A program made the position numbers and the translations under genes. Below, one piece after another: positions 8,195 to 17,013 of a DNA stretch of 64,000 nucleotides (the stretch's first letter is position 1; each line of letters starts with the position of its first letter). The stretch covers positions 124,001-188,000 of the forward strand of contig CABUVO010000002.1 of NCBI GenBank assembly GCA_902495075.1, in the 5' to 3' direction. The notes under the pieces are model-generated. The model was not told the origin of the DNA. It saw only the letters and a program-made list of their open reading frames with translations, and searched no databases. The stretch is from an uncultured Porphyromonadaceae bacterium (lineage in GTDB: Bacteria; Bacteroidota; Bacteroidia; Bacteroidales; Muribaculaceae).

Positions 8195-9334
8195 ATGAAA
8201 AAAGTATTGATTACCGGTGGAGCTGGCTTCATCGGATCTAACGTTGCATTAAAACTAGTAGCACGAGGAATAGATGTAACTGTTCTTGATAATCTTTCTC
8301 CTCAAATACATGGTGACAATCCAGATGTAACATCACCCTTGTATCAAAGTATTAAAGGGAAAGTTAAATTCATAAAAGGAAGTGTGACTTCACGAGAGGA
8401 CTGGCTAAAAGCCATTAATGGAGTTGATGTGGTGCTACATCTTGCAGCTGAAACAGGTACGGGTCAATCTATGTATGAAATTGAAAAATATGTAAATACT
8501 AATATAGGCGGTACGGCTATTCTTCTTGATATTCTGACAAACAATAAACATTCTGTAAAACGAGTTGTAGTTGCCGAATCTCGGGCAATATATGGAGAGG
8601 GTCGTTATTGGAGTGATGAATTAAATACATACGTTTATCCGGATGAACGCGCTGATGATACAATGTCAAAAGGAGATTTTGCAGTCAAGTATGATGGATG
8701 TACAAAGCCCTTAAAACTTGTAGGGACAACTGAGGATTCATTAATTCATCCCGGATCGGTATATGGCATTACCAAACAGGTTCAAGGACAATTAGTACAT
8801 ATGGTTTGCAAAGGGATTGGCGTTGAATCTGTTTCATTCCGGTATCAAAATGTTTATGGTCCCGGGCAGTCCTTGTCAAATCCATATACCGGAATTCTTT
8901 CAATATTTTCTACAAGAATTAAGAATGGAAATGGTATCAATATTTTCGAAGATGGTAAAGAAACGCGAGATTTTGTATATATTGAGGATATTGTAGACGC
9001 GACGATTTTAGGTATGACTGTGCCTGGTATATCCGGTCATGCTTTCAATGTAGGTACCGGTGTGGCTACTGATGTGCTTACAGTTGCCAATACCTTGAAA
9101 CGATTCTATGGTATAGATGTACCGATAGAAGTGTCAGGCAATTATAGACTGGGTGACATCCGACATAATTTTGCGGATATTTCAAAGGCGGAAAAGCTTC
9201 TGGGATATAAACCTAAATGGTCATTCGAGAAAGGTATCGAACAGTTTGTGAACTGGGTAAATGCTCAACCCGTTCAGCAGGATAACTATGAAGCTTCAAT
9301 AGAAGAAATGAAGGAGAAAGGGCTTTATAAATAA
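8195..9334 (+). CDS. NAD-dependent sugar-nucleotide epimerase/dehydratase
   Basis: 379 residues of the extended SDR family. The Rossmann motif GGAGFIGSN begins at residue 8, and the catalytic YxxxK is at Y190/K194 (YGITK), with a preceding Ser in GSVYG. RYQNVYGPGQ and the FEDGKETRDFVYIEDIV segment are typical of UDP-hexose 4-epimerases and related dehydratases. It would supply an activated sugar for the repeat unit. It lies 10 bases after an acyltransferase and 1 base before a glycosyltransferase gene. Substrate specificity cannot be read with confidence. Confidence 0.85.
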   Translation: MKKVLITGGAGFIGSNVALKLVARGIDVTVLDNLSPQIHGDNPDVTSPLYQSIKGKVKFIKGSVTSREDWLKAINGVDVVLHLAAETGTGQSMYEIEKYVNTNIGGTAILLDILTNNKHSVKRVVVAESRAIYGEGRYWSDELNTYVYPDERADDTMSKGDFAVKYDGCTKPLKLVGTTEDSLIHPGSVYGITKQVQGQLVHMVCKGIGVESVSFRYQNVYGPGQSLSNPYTGILSIFSTRIKNGNGINIFEDGKETRDFVYIEDIVDATILGMTVPGISGHAFNVGTGVATDVLTVANTLKRFYGIDVPIEVSGNYRLGDIRHNFADISKAEKLLGYKPKWSFEKGIEQFVNWVNAQPVQQDNYEASIEEMKEKGLYK

Positions 9335-9335
9335 A

Positions 9336-10241
9336 ATGGCAAAGATAGGAATTGTTACGGTGCTTTATAATAGCGAAAGAGTAATTGAAGATTTCCTTCG
9401 CTCATTGGATAAGCAGTCTTTTAAAGACTTTATTCTATATGTTGTGGATAACGCATCTTCGGATAATGGTTTGAATAAAGCTATTGAATTATCAAAAGAA
9501 GTATCTTTCCAATGCATCTTCTTTCCGGAGTCTAAAAACTGGGGCATTGCAAAAGGAAACAATATAGGAATCAAAGCCGCGATTAAAGATGACTGTGAAT
9601 ATGTATTATTATCTAATAATGATGTTGTTCTAAATAACATAGATACAATAGAATTATTGCTTAATCGTATTGAACAAGATTCAATAGGAATAATTACCCC
9701 CAAGATTCTTCTATATTCAGAACCTTCCGTGATTTGGGCAGCGGGAGGAAAATTTAAAAAACCAGCTGTAGGGATAAAACATGTGGGGGCTTATCAACAA
9801 GACTGCGATAAATATAACCACGAGTATATAATAGATTATTCCCCGACGTGTTTTGTCTTAATCAAGAAGACAGTGTTTGATTTAATAGGAATAATGGATG
9901 AAACTTTCTTTGTTTATTGCGATGACACTGATTTTATGTACAGAGCTCGCAAGAAGGATATTAGAATACTATATTATCCTCAAACATCCATCTTGCATAA
10001 TGAAAGCGCATGTACTGGTAAAGGAAGCGAGTTTAAAATTTACCAGATATCAAAGAATCAACTTATATATGTAAGAAAGCATTTTTCAGATTTTGTATAC
10101 TATTTCTTACTATTAAAAAATATATTCGTTCATATTATAATCCATAAATTCACTTTCGATGAAAAACAAAATAGAGCAGAAATTCGTGGATTTAAAGATG
10201 GCATTAAATATAATCGAAAACGTAATAGTTTACTGTCATAA
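9336..10241 (+). CDS. Family 2 glycosyltransferase (rhamnosyltransferase-like)
   Basis: 301 residues with a GT-A fold: IVTVLYNSERVIEDFLRSL at the start, VVDNASSDNG as nucleotide-binding loop, LLSNNDVV as the metal-binding acidic motif, and FFVYCDDTDFMYRAR as the likely acceptor/base region. This layout matches WbbL/RfbN-like transferases, which add rhamnose or related sugars to lipid-linked intermediates. It follows the epimerase gene directly. It is cytoplasmic or peripheral to the inner membrane. Confidence 0.83.
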   Translation: MAKIGIVTVLYNSERVIEDFLRSLDKQSFKDFILYVVDNASSDNGLNKAIELSKEVSFQCIFFPESKNWGIAKGNNIGIKAAIKDDCEYVLLSNNDVVLNNIDTIELLLNRIEQDSIGIITPKILLYSEPSVIWAAGGKFKKPAVGIKHVGAYQQDCDKYNHEYIIDYSPTCFVLIKKTVFDLIGIMDETFFVYCDDTDFMYRARKKDIRILYYPQTSILHNESACTGKGSEFKIYQISKNQLIYVRKHFSDFVYYFLLLKNIFVHIIIHKFTFDEKQNRAEIRGFKDGIKYNRKRNSLLS

Positions 10242-10250
10242 AATCAGATT

Positions 10251-11306
10251 ATGCTGTTTTGGGTAATCTTCATATTTATAGTCTTAGTCTTTATTAAAAA
10301 TCCGACAAAGAAAGGAATGTTAAAACCAGAAACCTGGTTAACTTTAATTTTTGTCTTGTTGGTATTGTGTATAAGATTTGATGTTGGCTATGACTACTTT
10401 TCATATTATTATACGGCTCTCGGTCCCCCATCTATAATAGAGTCAAGAGATATGGAATTATTTGATTATATAATTTTTATATTTTGCTATAAAGTTTTTG
10501 ACTGGCCTCCACTTGTATTTATAATATATGGCATTATCACTCTGATTCCGGCTTATTATATATTATATAAATATTCTTCGAATTTTAAAATTGCCATTAT
10601 TACATATATATCTTTTTTTTATCTTACAGATATGGGCTTATTAAGACAAGCGGTTGCAATTACTATTGTGTTGTGTGGATATAAATATTTAATAAATTAT
10701 AATTTGGGGAAATATCTGCTTTGCTGTTTAATTGCCTATTTCTTTCATAATTCAGCGGTTTGTGCAATTTTTATTCCATTAATCTATCGATATTTTAACT
10801 GGAAATCGACCATAGTCTCTCTAATAACAATCTTTATTGTTTTTGGTATTATTCTTAAGCCGATTATTGAATTGTTCGAGTATGAAAATTATCTTGAAAG
10901 ATTAGATGAATTAAAGGGTGGCGGTATTATGATGTATTTTAACGTCATACTAATAGCTATTCTTTTGTTTCTTGTTAGGAAGAAAAAGAAAATTCAAAAT
11001 TATAATTTATTTTACATTCTAACTATAGGTTGCGTGATGCCATTTTTAATCGGAGGGCATCTCGGTGCAAGAATATCGTCTTATTTCCTTGTTTATTTAT
11101 GTTTTCTCATTCCTGAGATATTTAAGCAGTATAAATTAAATGAGAGGTCATTATGCTGTTTCGCTTTATCGATATTTTTCATTCTGAATATCTATGTGTC
11201 AACCAAGAGTCCCTCGAAATCTCCATTTACACCTTATCAGACAATATTTCAGGTAGATGATTTTCATCATCCACATTTCAAACCAATAAAAATTGCAAGA
11301 AGATGA
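10251..11306 (+). CDS. EpsG-like polysaccharide polymerase (Wzy)
   Basis: 351 residues, strongly hydrophobic, with about ten predicted membrane helices. CIRFDVGYDYFSYY near residues 40-53 and the MGLLRQAVAI plus FFHNSA motifs are characteristic of EpsG-family proteins, which polymerise repeat units at the periplasmic face in Wzx/Wzy pathways. With the flippase at 4791 it makes this a Wzy-dependent locus. It overlaps the next gene by 4 bases. Confidence 0.82.
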   Translation: MLFWVIFIFIVLVFIKNPTKKGMLKPETWLTLIFVLLVLCIRFDVGYDYFSYYYTALGPPSIIESRDMELFDYIIFIFCYKVFDWPPLVFIIYGIITLIPAYYILYKYSSNFKIAIITYISFFYLTDMGLLRQAVAITIVLCGYKYLINYNLGKYLLCCLIAYFFHNSAVCAIFIPLIYRYFNWKSTIVSLITIFIVFGIILKPIIELFEYENYLERLDELKGGGIMMYFNVILIAILLFLVRKKKKIQNYNLFYILTIGCVMPFLIGGHLGARISSYFLVYLCFLIPEIFKQYKLNERSLCCFALSIFFILNIYVSTKSPSKSPFTPYQTIFQVDDFHHPHFKPIKIARR

Positions 11307-11830
11307 TATTATTGAGAAACTTACGGTGCGTCTGTAATTTGATTAAAAGTGATTGGGATGTGTTTCCCTATTGTTGTGGCGGTTGGCTTAAAATGTTAAC
11401 ATATGCACTTATCGGCAGATATGACACCTTAACTTACCTATTTTGGTGGAGATTATGTTCTGTTAAGAATCCTTTTTGGCTAATAGCGAAACTAATGCAC
11501 ATTAGATTATCAAAATCTTACGGAGTCATAATCCCTCCTAACACCAGAATAGGAAGAGCTTTTAGAATATATCATGCTGTCGGGATTGTAATTAATCCAA
11601 CAGCAGTAATAGGAAATAATTGTACCATACATCAATTATTAACAATCGGAGCAAGTAGAGGAAAGTCTGCTGTAATCGGAGACAATGTCTGGATAGGCCC
11701 TAATGTCTGTATAGTAGAGAATGTGAAAATTGGAAACAACGTGAAGATTGGTGCTGGGACGGTCGTAATTAAGAATATCCCCAAAAATTGTACATCAGTA
11801 GGGAATCCAAACAGAATTATTCAAAAATGA
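11303..11830 (+). CDS. Serine-acetyltransferase-like hexapeptide acyltransferase
   Basis: 175 residues. The C-terminal half has CysE-type repeats: GIVINPTAVIGNNCTIHQLLTIG, SAVIGDNVWIGPNVCIVENV and KIGAGTVVIKNIPKN. The RIYHAVGIVINP segment supplies the His usual in this group. In a polysaccharide locus such proteins usually O-acetylate sugars rather than make cysteine. The start at 11303 overlaps the polymerase stop. It is the fourth acyltransferase of the cluster. Confidence 0.78.
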   Translation: MILLRNLRCVCNLIKSDWDVFPYCCGGWLKMLTYALIGRYDTLTYLFWWRLCSVKNPFWLIAKLMHIRLSKSYGVIIPPNTRIGRAFRIYHAVGIVINPTAVIGNNCTIHQLLTIGASRGKSAVIGDNVWIGPNVCIVENVKIGNNVKIGAGTVVIKNIPKNCTSVGNPNRIIQK

Positions 11831-11837
11831 TATAATT

Positions 11838-12965
11838 ATGAAAACGGTATTCTATATAGATCCGCAATCCGGTAACAATTTAGCAATGTATGATTATGAA
11901 TTGTTATCAAGAATTCATAATACAAATTTGATATACATTGGAAATGTGGATTATAATTATAAAAAGCTTGCAAATTGTAAAAGAGAGTTTATTTTCAGAT
12001 ATTCTAAATATAAATCAAAAATACTAAAGCTCATTAGTTATATAAGATCGCTTATAATTTTAATTTATTATTTATTTAAATATAAACCGCAGGTTGTACA
12101 TATACAATGGTTCAGAATTCCTAAGTTGGAATATTATTATTATAAGTTATCCAAGAAAATATTTGGTTTCAATATAGTTTATACTGTCCACAATATTCTT
12201 CCTCACGTTGTAAAGAAAGGAGATAATGATTTATACAGTAAAATATATATCAAACTAGCAGATCGTCTTATTGTTCACACGGAAAGTTCAAAAAAAGAAT
12301 TGTCTGACATTTACGGAATTAGTTTTAAAAAGATAGGAGTCGCTCCTCATGGTCCACTACAATATGCATTTTCAAATTCAGATGTATCAGAAGAAATATT
12401 AAGGCTTAAATCCATATATGGGCTTAATAGCAAAGTAATTGTAAGTATTTTAGGATATCAATCAACATACAAAGGGTCGGATATTATTATTCAAGCCTGG
12501 GAAGAATCTCCCAGATTAAATTCGGATGAAAACATTTGCCTTTTAATAGCAGGAAAATTTAGAGATATAAAGATACCAACTAAAAAATATAAAAATCTGA
12601 TTTGTATACCAAAGAAATTAACTGATATTGAATTTAATGCTTTTTTACGGATGTCCGATTTATTGATATTCCCCTATAGAGTCATCGAACAAAGTGGATT
12701 ATTGTTAAGCGCAATTTGTGAACATATTCCATATTGTGCAACAAATGTGGGAGAGCTTCTTGTGCCACTTAAATTGGCAAATGTAGGATGGGAAATTAAA
12801 GACAATACTCCATCTGGAGTATCGATGCTGCTTGATTCGGTTTTGTCAGATATTGACAAATTAAAATCTATCAAGAATCGGAATGCAGATTGGAAAAGAA
12901 TCACAGATTATTATGATTGGAATAATAGCGCAGAGATGACAGAAAAAATCTATAATGAATTTTGA
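11838..12965 (+). CDS. GT-B glycosyltransferase (family 4-like)
   Basis: 375 residues with a two-domain GT-B layout. The N-terminal domain includes QVVHIQWFRIPKLEYY and VYTVHNILPHVVKKG; the C-terminal domain includes VSILGYQSTYKGSDIIIQAW and the EQSGLLLSAICEHIP segment, which corresponds to the Ex7E nucleotide-sugar site of family 4. It probably adds one sugar of the repeat unit at the cytoplasmic face of the membrane. Confidence 0.8.
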   Translation: MKTVFYIDPQSGNNLAMYDYELLSRIHNTNLIYIGNVDYNYKKLANCKREFIFRYSKYKSKILKLISYIRSLIILIYYLFKYKPQVVHIQWFRIPKLEYYYYKLSKKIFGFNIVYTVHNILPHVVKKGDNDLYSKIYIKLADRLIVHTESSKKELSDIYGISFKKIGVAPHGPLQYAFSNSDVSEEILRLKSIYGLNSKVIVSILGYQSTYKGSDIIIQAWEESPRLNSDENICLLIAGKFRDIKIPTKKYKNLICIPKKLTDIEFNAFLRMSDLLIFPYRVIEQSGLLLSAICEHIPYCATNVGELLVPLKLANVGWEIKDNTPSGVSMLLDSVLSDIDKLKSIKNRNADWKRITDYYDWNNSAEMTEKIYNEF

Positions 12966-13037
12966 TAAGCATGGCTATTTTTGAATATCTATATTCAATC
13001 AAAATGTCTTGATTATAAAAAGTTAAAGATATCTGAC

Positions 13038-13820
13038 ATGAAAGATTATGGTTTAGTTTCTATTATCACACCAAGTTACAATTCGAGTAAATATATTGCT
13101 GAAACAATAGAATCTGTATTAAATCAAACCTATACAAACTGGGAAATGATTATAACAGATGATTGCTCAACGGATAACACTTGCGAGATTGTAGAAATTT
13201 ATATTAAAAATGACTCTCGTATTAAATTGCTGCATTTAAATGAAAATTCAGGAGCCGGTATTGCGCGTAATAATTCCATTAAAGTCGCAAAAGGAAAATA
13301 TATTGCGTTTCTTGATTCAGACGATCTTTGGCTACCTTATAAACTCGAACGTCAGCTGGATTTTATGAACAAGAAAGATATTGGTGTTTCATATACTTCG
13401 TCATTGACTTGTAGAGAGAATGGAGAAATCTTTGCGTTCAACCCAGCCTATAAGTCTGTTACTTATAAACAAATATGTAATTGCGACAAAGCGGGGACAA
13501 CAGAATTGATATATGATGTTTCCAAATATGGAAAAATTTTTATGCCATCTATTAAAAGACGTCAAGATTGGGCATTTAAAATACTTTTGTTGAAAAAGTC
13601 TCAGGTAGCATATGGAATGTTCGAAACGTTGTCGATTTATCGTATTAGAACTGATTCCCTTTCAAGAAAAAAAATTAAATTAATAAGATATAATATATTG
13701 GTCTATAGACTTATATTAAATATGTCGTTGTGGTCGGCGTGGTTAAAATTCTTATTTATGTTTGTCCCTGCCATGCTTCGTAAACGATTTAGACAAAAAG
13801 TTGCTAATAGTAATATTTAA
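13038..13820 (+). CDS. Family 2 glycosyltransferase
   Basis: 260 residues from the ATG at 13038. A longer frame starts with TTG at 12981, but the extra 19 residues have no family counterpart and the ATG directly precedes the conserved start VSIITPSYNSSKYI. Motifs are ITDDCSTDNT for nucleotide binding, FLDSDDLW as the DxD-type acidic site, and RRQDWAFKILLL downstream. This is the WcaA/EpsJ-like subgroup of GT2. It lies 2 bases before the ATP-grasp gene. Confidence 0.8.
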   Translation: MKDYGLVSIITPSYNSSKYIAETIESVLNQTYTNWEMIITDDCSTDNTCEIVEIYIKNDSRIKLLHLNENSGAGIARNNSIKVAKGKYIAFLDSDDLWLPYKLERQLDFMNKKDIGVSYTSSLTCRENGEIFAFNPAYKSVTYKQICNCDKAGTTELIYDVSKYGKIFMPSIKRRQDWAFKILLLKKSQVAYGMFETLSIYRIRTDSLSRKKIKLIRYNILVYRLILNMSLWSAWLKFLFMFVPAMLRKRFRQKVANSNI

Positions 13821-13822
13821 AC

Positions 13823-14956
13823 ATGTCTAACATACTTCTTTTTGGCGGAGGCCTACAGTCTCTGTCGATAGCTCGTGGCCTTAAGGAGGATGGTCACACT
13901 GTCTTCAATATGGCTGAGAAAGCATCGGTAGGAAGATTCTCCCGGTTTGTTGATTTTTTTGATGCTATTGATTTGAAACTGTTTGAATGGCGAGATCTAC
14001 TGAAATTTCTTATTGCTAATGAAATCGGACTCGTGATCCCTATGGAGGATGAGTATGCCGAATGGCTGAGTGCAAATAAATCTGATTTGGAAAAGAATGC
14101 AGATGTAAAACTTGCAGTAGAACGAGAAGATCTTTTTGCAAGAGTGATCAACAAAAGGGATTTACTTGGATTTTGCAAGGAAAACGATATACCCCATCCC
14201 TGTACGGTTCCTCTGATGGTTGATAATTATCATCTCATACAATTCCCCGCCCTAATAAAGCCGGACGTCTCGAATGGTTCCCGGGGTATCTGTAGGGTAG
14301 ACAGCATCGATGATCTGCATTCTAAAGCTCCTGAAGCATTGGAGAAGTATGGCAGCTGCACTGTTCAGGAATACATAGAGCAGTCACATTACTATAATGT
14401 AATGCTATACAGATATGGCGATGGCTCCTGGGGGCAGCATGTGGTTACCAAAATAACTCGCTATTATCCTGTTAAAGGAGGGAGCAGCAGTTTTTGCACC
14501 ACCATAGCAAACGAAGAAATCTTAAAGCCCTGCAAGAAACTTCTTGAAAAGCTCGATTGGAAAGGATTCGCAGATTTTGATGTTCTTGAGAAAGGGAGGG
14601 GGGACTACAGAATAATAGAGATAAATCCGAGAGTTCCTGCAAGCGTACACGCCGCTTATATTTCAGGCGTGAATTACGGGAAAATGATTGCTGATGACTT
14701 ACTGTATAATAAGAAGACTACAGCATGTTACACTCCCGGCATGCAGCTCCGTTTTTTAGGACTTGACATAGCATGGTTCCTTGCCTCTCCGGCAAGATTT
14801 AAATGCAAGCCATCCTGGTTCCGATTTATCGGGAGGCATCTTCATTATCAGGAGGGCGGGATTAAGGATTTTATGGCGATGGCTTATTCTATCTGGCTCG
14901 GAGTTAAGAAAGAATTGTCACCATCATTCCGTAAGGCAAAGTCCGGGATGAATTGA
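13823..14956 (+). CDS. ATP-grasp family ligase-like protein
   Basis: 377 residues. An N-terminal Rossmann-like domain (LLFGGGLQSLSIARGL) is followed by an ATP-grasp region: FPALIKPDVSNGSRG for nucleotide binding, TVQEYIEQ, and GFADFDVL followed by IIEINPRVPAS for metal binding. Proteins of this type in surface-polysaccharide loci are thought to ligate amino acids or other carboxylates to sugars, but the substrate here is unknown. Composition shifts toward higher G+C at this gene, so the AT-rich cassette probably ends near 13820. Confidence 0.78.
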   Translation: MSNILLFGGGLQSLSIARGLKEDGHTVFNMAEKASVGRFSRFVDFFDAIDLKLFEWRDLLKFLIANEIGLVIPMEDEYAEWLSANKSDLEKNADVKLAVEREDLFARVINKRDLLGFCKENDIPHPCTVPLMVDNYHLIQFPALIKPDVSNGSRGICRVDSIDDLHSKAPEALEKYGSCTVQEYIEQSHYYNVMLYRYGDGSWGQHVVTKITRYYPVKGGSSSFCTTIANEEILKPCKKLLEKLDWKGFADFDVLEKGRGDYRIIEINPRVPASVHAAYISGVNYGKMIADDLLYNKKTTACYTPGMQLRFLGLDIAWFLASPARFKCKPSWFRFIGRHLHYQEGGIKDFMAMAYSIWLGVKKELSPSFRKAKSGMN

Positions 14957-15013
14957 TTTTTGGGAAAATTACTTATTATACATTTCACATTCAATATTTC
15001 ACATTAACTACAG

Positions 15014-15862
15014 GTGAATATCTTGACATTCGATGTCGAGGAGTGGTTCCATCTCCTCGACAACTCTTCTACGCGCACAGAGGAGCAGTGGAAGACCTAC
15101 GAGGTGCGCATCCACGAGAACATGGACCGTATCTTCCGCATACTGGAGGACACCGACACCCGCGCCACATTCTTCATCATCGGCTGGATAGCCAGGACGT
15201 ATCCTGAGGTGGTGAGACGCATTGCCGAGCGCTACGAGATCGGTTCCCACACGATGAACCACCAGCTGGTATGGCAGCAGACACCGGAGGAGTTCCGGCA
15301 GGACGTGGACAGCTCCATAAAGATGCTGGAGGACATCACGGGGAAGCGGGTGAGATGCTTCCGCGCCCCGGGTTTCTCCATCCGTGAGTCTGAACCGTGG
15401 GCATTCGAGGCGTTGTCGGAGCTCGGCATAGAGATAGACTGCTCGGTCTTCCCGGCACACCACGCACACGGCGGTATGCCGACCTACGGCAAGGGGGAGC
15501 CGGCAGTGATAGAATACAGCTCTCACCGAATCAAGGAGTTTCCGATATCCACTAAGGAGATCGCAGGCAGACACCTCATATATTCAGGAGGAGGGTATTT
15601 CCGCCTATTCCCCTATTGGCTGATACGGAGATGGGCACGGGAGGACAATGACTACTTGCTGAGCTACATCCATCCGCGTGATCTTGACGCGGGGCAGCCC
15701 ATGATACGGGAGCTTCCGCTGTCGCGGAAACTCAAGAGCTATGTGGGACTGAAAGGAGCCGAGTGGAAGCTGAGGCGCTTCCTGACAGATTTCCGCTTCT
15801 CAGACCTCCACGCGGCTGACGCCGCCATCGACTGGAGCGCGGTACGTTCCTTCCGGCTCTGA
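15014..15862 (+). CDS. Polysaccharide deacetylase, NodB/CE4 with DUF3473-type C-terminus
   Basis: 282 residues from a GTG start. FDVEEWFH supplies the catalytic and metal Asp (D7), and SHTMNH gives the HxxxH metal ligands H79 and H83. FRAPGFS and EFPIST are later CE4 motifs. The C-terminal extension resembles DUF3473 of exopolysaccharide-linked deacetylases. It would remove N-acetyl groups from a surface polymer or its precursor. It is much more GC-rich than the cluster before it, so it is probably part of the conserved chromosomal backbone or of separate origin. No signal peptide is seen. Confidence 0.85.
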   Translation: MNILTFDVEEWFHLLDNSSTRTEEQWKTYEVRIHENMDRIFRILEDTDTRATFFIIGWIARTYPEVVRRIAERYEIGSHTMNHQLVWQQTPEEFRQDVDSSIKMLEDITGKRVRCFRAPGFSIRESEPWAFEALSELGIEIDCSVFPAHHAHGGMPTYGKGEPAVIEYSSHRIKEFPISTKEIAGRHLIYSGGGYFRLFPYWLIRRWAREDNDYLLSYIHPRDLDAGQPMIRELPLSRKLKSYVGLKGAEWKLRRFLTDFRFSDLHAADAAIDWSAVRSFRL

Positions 15863-15888
15863 GAGAGCCGCGAGCAGAGGGGGCAGAC

Positions 15889-16285
15889 CCCGCCGCCGCA
15901 GGACGGGCGGACGGGGAACCGCGAGCAGTGCTCGCTGAACGAAACCGCCGGCGCTGCTTTGGGATGCTTTAGGGGGCGGGGATGTTGATGCCGCTGATGA
16001 AGGAGGCGGAGGGAAGGGAGAGAAGAAGGATGCGAGAGATGATGCGGCTTACAGCCGCATTTTTTGTTGGGGCGATATCGGCTTTTGTTGGGGCGATATC
16101 GGCGGCGGGATTCGCCGCCGCCGGAGCGAGGCGCAGGATGTTGGCGGTGATGCCAAGAGGAGACAGATCTTTAGCCGCGAGCAGTGCTCGCTGAACAGAA
16201 CCGCCGGCGACGCACGGAACCGCAGATGCTGAACGGCACCGGCTGCGCCTGACGGGGCGCAGCCGGTGCTGCTTTGGGATGCGGT
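15889..16285. repeat. GC-rich intergenic region with palindromic repeat copies 1 and 2
   Basis: The 440 bases between the deacetylase and the YafQ gene contain no supported gene. Two copies of a repeat with the palindrome GCGAGCAGTGCTCGC lie at 15921-15935 and 16177-16191, each followed by CTGAAC and a GC-rich tail. A 20-base direct repeat around TTGTTGGGGCGATATCGGC lies at 16066-16103. A small plus-strand frame here (15982-16194) is low complexity and probably not coding. Confidence 0.7.
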
Positions 16286-16303
16286 GATGATAGGTCGCAC
16301 TGT

Positions 16304-16576
16304 CTAATCAAAAAGCTCGGAGTGGGAACCGAGACGTAGGATATAGACTATGTATGATGATTCGTCTCTCCAGATGAGTAAATAATCCGCTCCTATATGG
16401 CATTCCATACATCCTTTGTATTGACCTGAAAGTGGATGAGGTGATTTCTCGGAGGGTATTGGGTCGCCTTTGGCGAGTATGTTGAGGATGCTGTTTAACT
16501 CCTCAATCATTTTGGGGCGATGGCGATAACGTTTAAAATCTTTTTTAAACTGATGGGAGAAACGAAGTTTCTTCAT
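16304..16576 (-). CDS. yafQ: YafQ-type mRNA interferase toxin
   Basis: 90 residues, RelE/ParE superfamily, YafQ branch. The family's active-site residues are all visible: H47 in SPHPLSG, H60 and D64 in ECHIGADYLL, and H85 in GSHSELFD. YafQ toxins cut mRNA on the ribosome. The gene overlaps the antitoxin gene by 4 bases on the same strand. Length equals the family norm, so the toxin looks intact. Confidence 0.9.
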   Translation of the reverse strand: MKKLRFSHQFKKDFKRYRHRPKMIEELNSILNILAKGDPIPSEKSPHPLSGQYKGCMECHIGADYLLIWRDESSYIVYILRLGSHSELFD

Positions 16577-16821
16577 GATTCAATGGATTTTACCATATTC
16601 TCAAGGGAGGAGAGATCAATCTCTCCGGCATATTCTCCCCTTTTTGCTTCTTCTATTGCAAGCCTGGTTTCGGCATTGGGCTCATGATAAACAATATCCA
16701 TCAAAACTGATTCCACATAATTATTGAGGCTGCGGTTTTCCCGTTTCGCTGCAATCTTGAGGCGATCTATGAGATCTGTTTTCAACCGGAACATGGTTGG
16801 TTTTCTTAATACTGCTTCCAT
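16573..16821 (-). CDS. Antitoxin of the YafQ pair (ribbon-helix-helix type)
   Basis: 82 residues. The N-terminal part (TMFRLKTDLIDRLKIAAKRE, then RSLNNYVESVL) has the ribbon-helix-helix pattern of DNA-binding antitoxins. The C-terminal part is acidic and probably wraps the toxin. The antitoxin-first order with a 4-base overlap is standard. It is likely to repress its own promoter at 16842-16873. It is not closely DinJ-like by eye. Confidence 0.85.
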   Translation of the reverse strand: MEAVLRKPTMFRLKTDLIDRLKIAAKRENRSLNNYVESVLMDIVYHEPNAETRLAIEEAKRGEYAGEIDLSSLENMVKSIES

Positions 16822-16841
16822 AATTGATATATTCTATATTG

Positions 16842-16873
16842 CAAATATAATGCGTTTGTATATCACATACAAA
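16842..16873 (-). promoter_or_regulatory. Promoter of the yafQ antitoxin-toxin operon
   Basis: On the minus strand TTTG (16873-16870) and TATATTTG (16849-16842) are 20 bases apart, a near-ideal Bacteroidota promoter, about 20 bases before the antitoxin ATG. The surrounding AT-rich dyads (GTATATCACATAC, GCAAATATAATGC) are candidate operator sites for the antitoxin. Confidence 0.65.
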
Positions 16874-16928
16874 TTTCATATTAAAAAAGTTTATTCAGTG
16901 TTCGCTGCGGCAAATGATTGGTATTGCT

Positions 16929-17012
16929 GCCGCCGCCCGCAGGACGGGCGGACGGGGAGCCGCGAGCAGTGCTCGCTGAACGGAACCGTCGGCGACGCAC
17001 GGAACCGGCTGC
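16929..17012. repeat. Palindromic GC-rich repeat, copy 3
   Basis: This copy repeats the segment near 15889-15960 almost base for base (CAGGACGGGCGGACGGGG, then CCGCGAGCAGTGCTCGC, then CTGAACG) and shares the tail CGACGCACGGAACCG with copy 2 at 16205-16221. The palindrome is at 16962-16976. It overlaps the extreme 3' end of the SDR-like gene on the minus strand by a few bases at most. Together with copies 1 and 2 it brackets the YafQ toxin-antitoxin genes. Confidence 0.7.
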
Positions 17013-17013
17013 T

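Noticed and set aside
15008..15574. 188-codon minus-strand frame
   Set aside because: Shadow of the polysaccharide deacetylase; high G+C makes long antisense frames common here.
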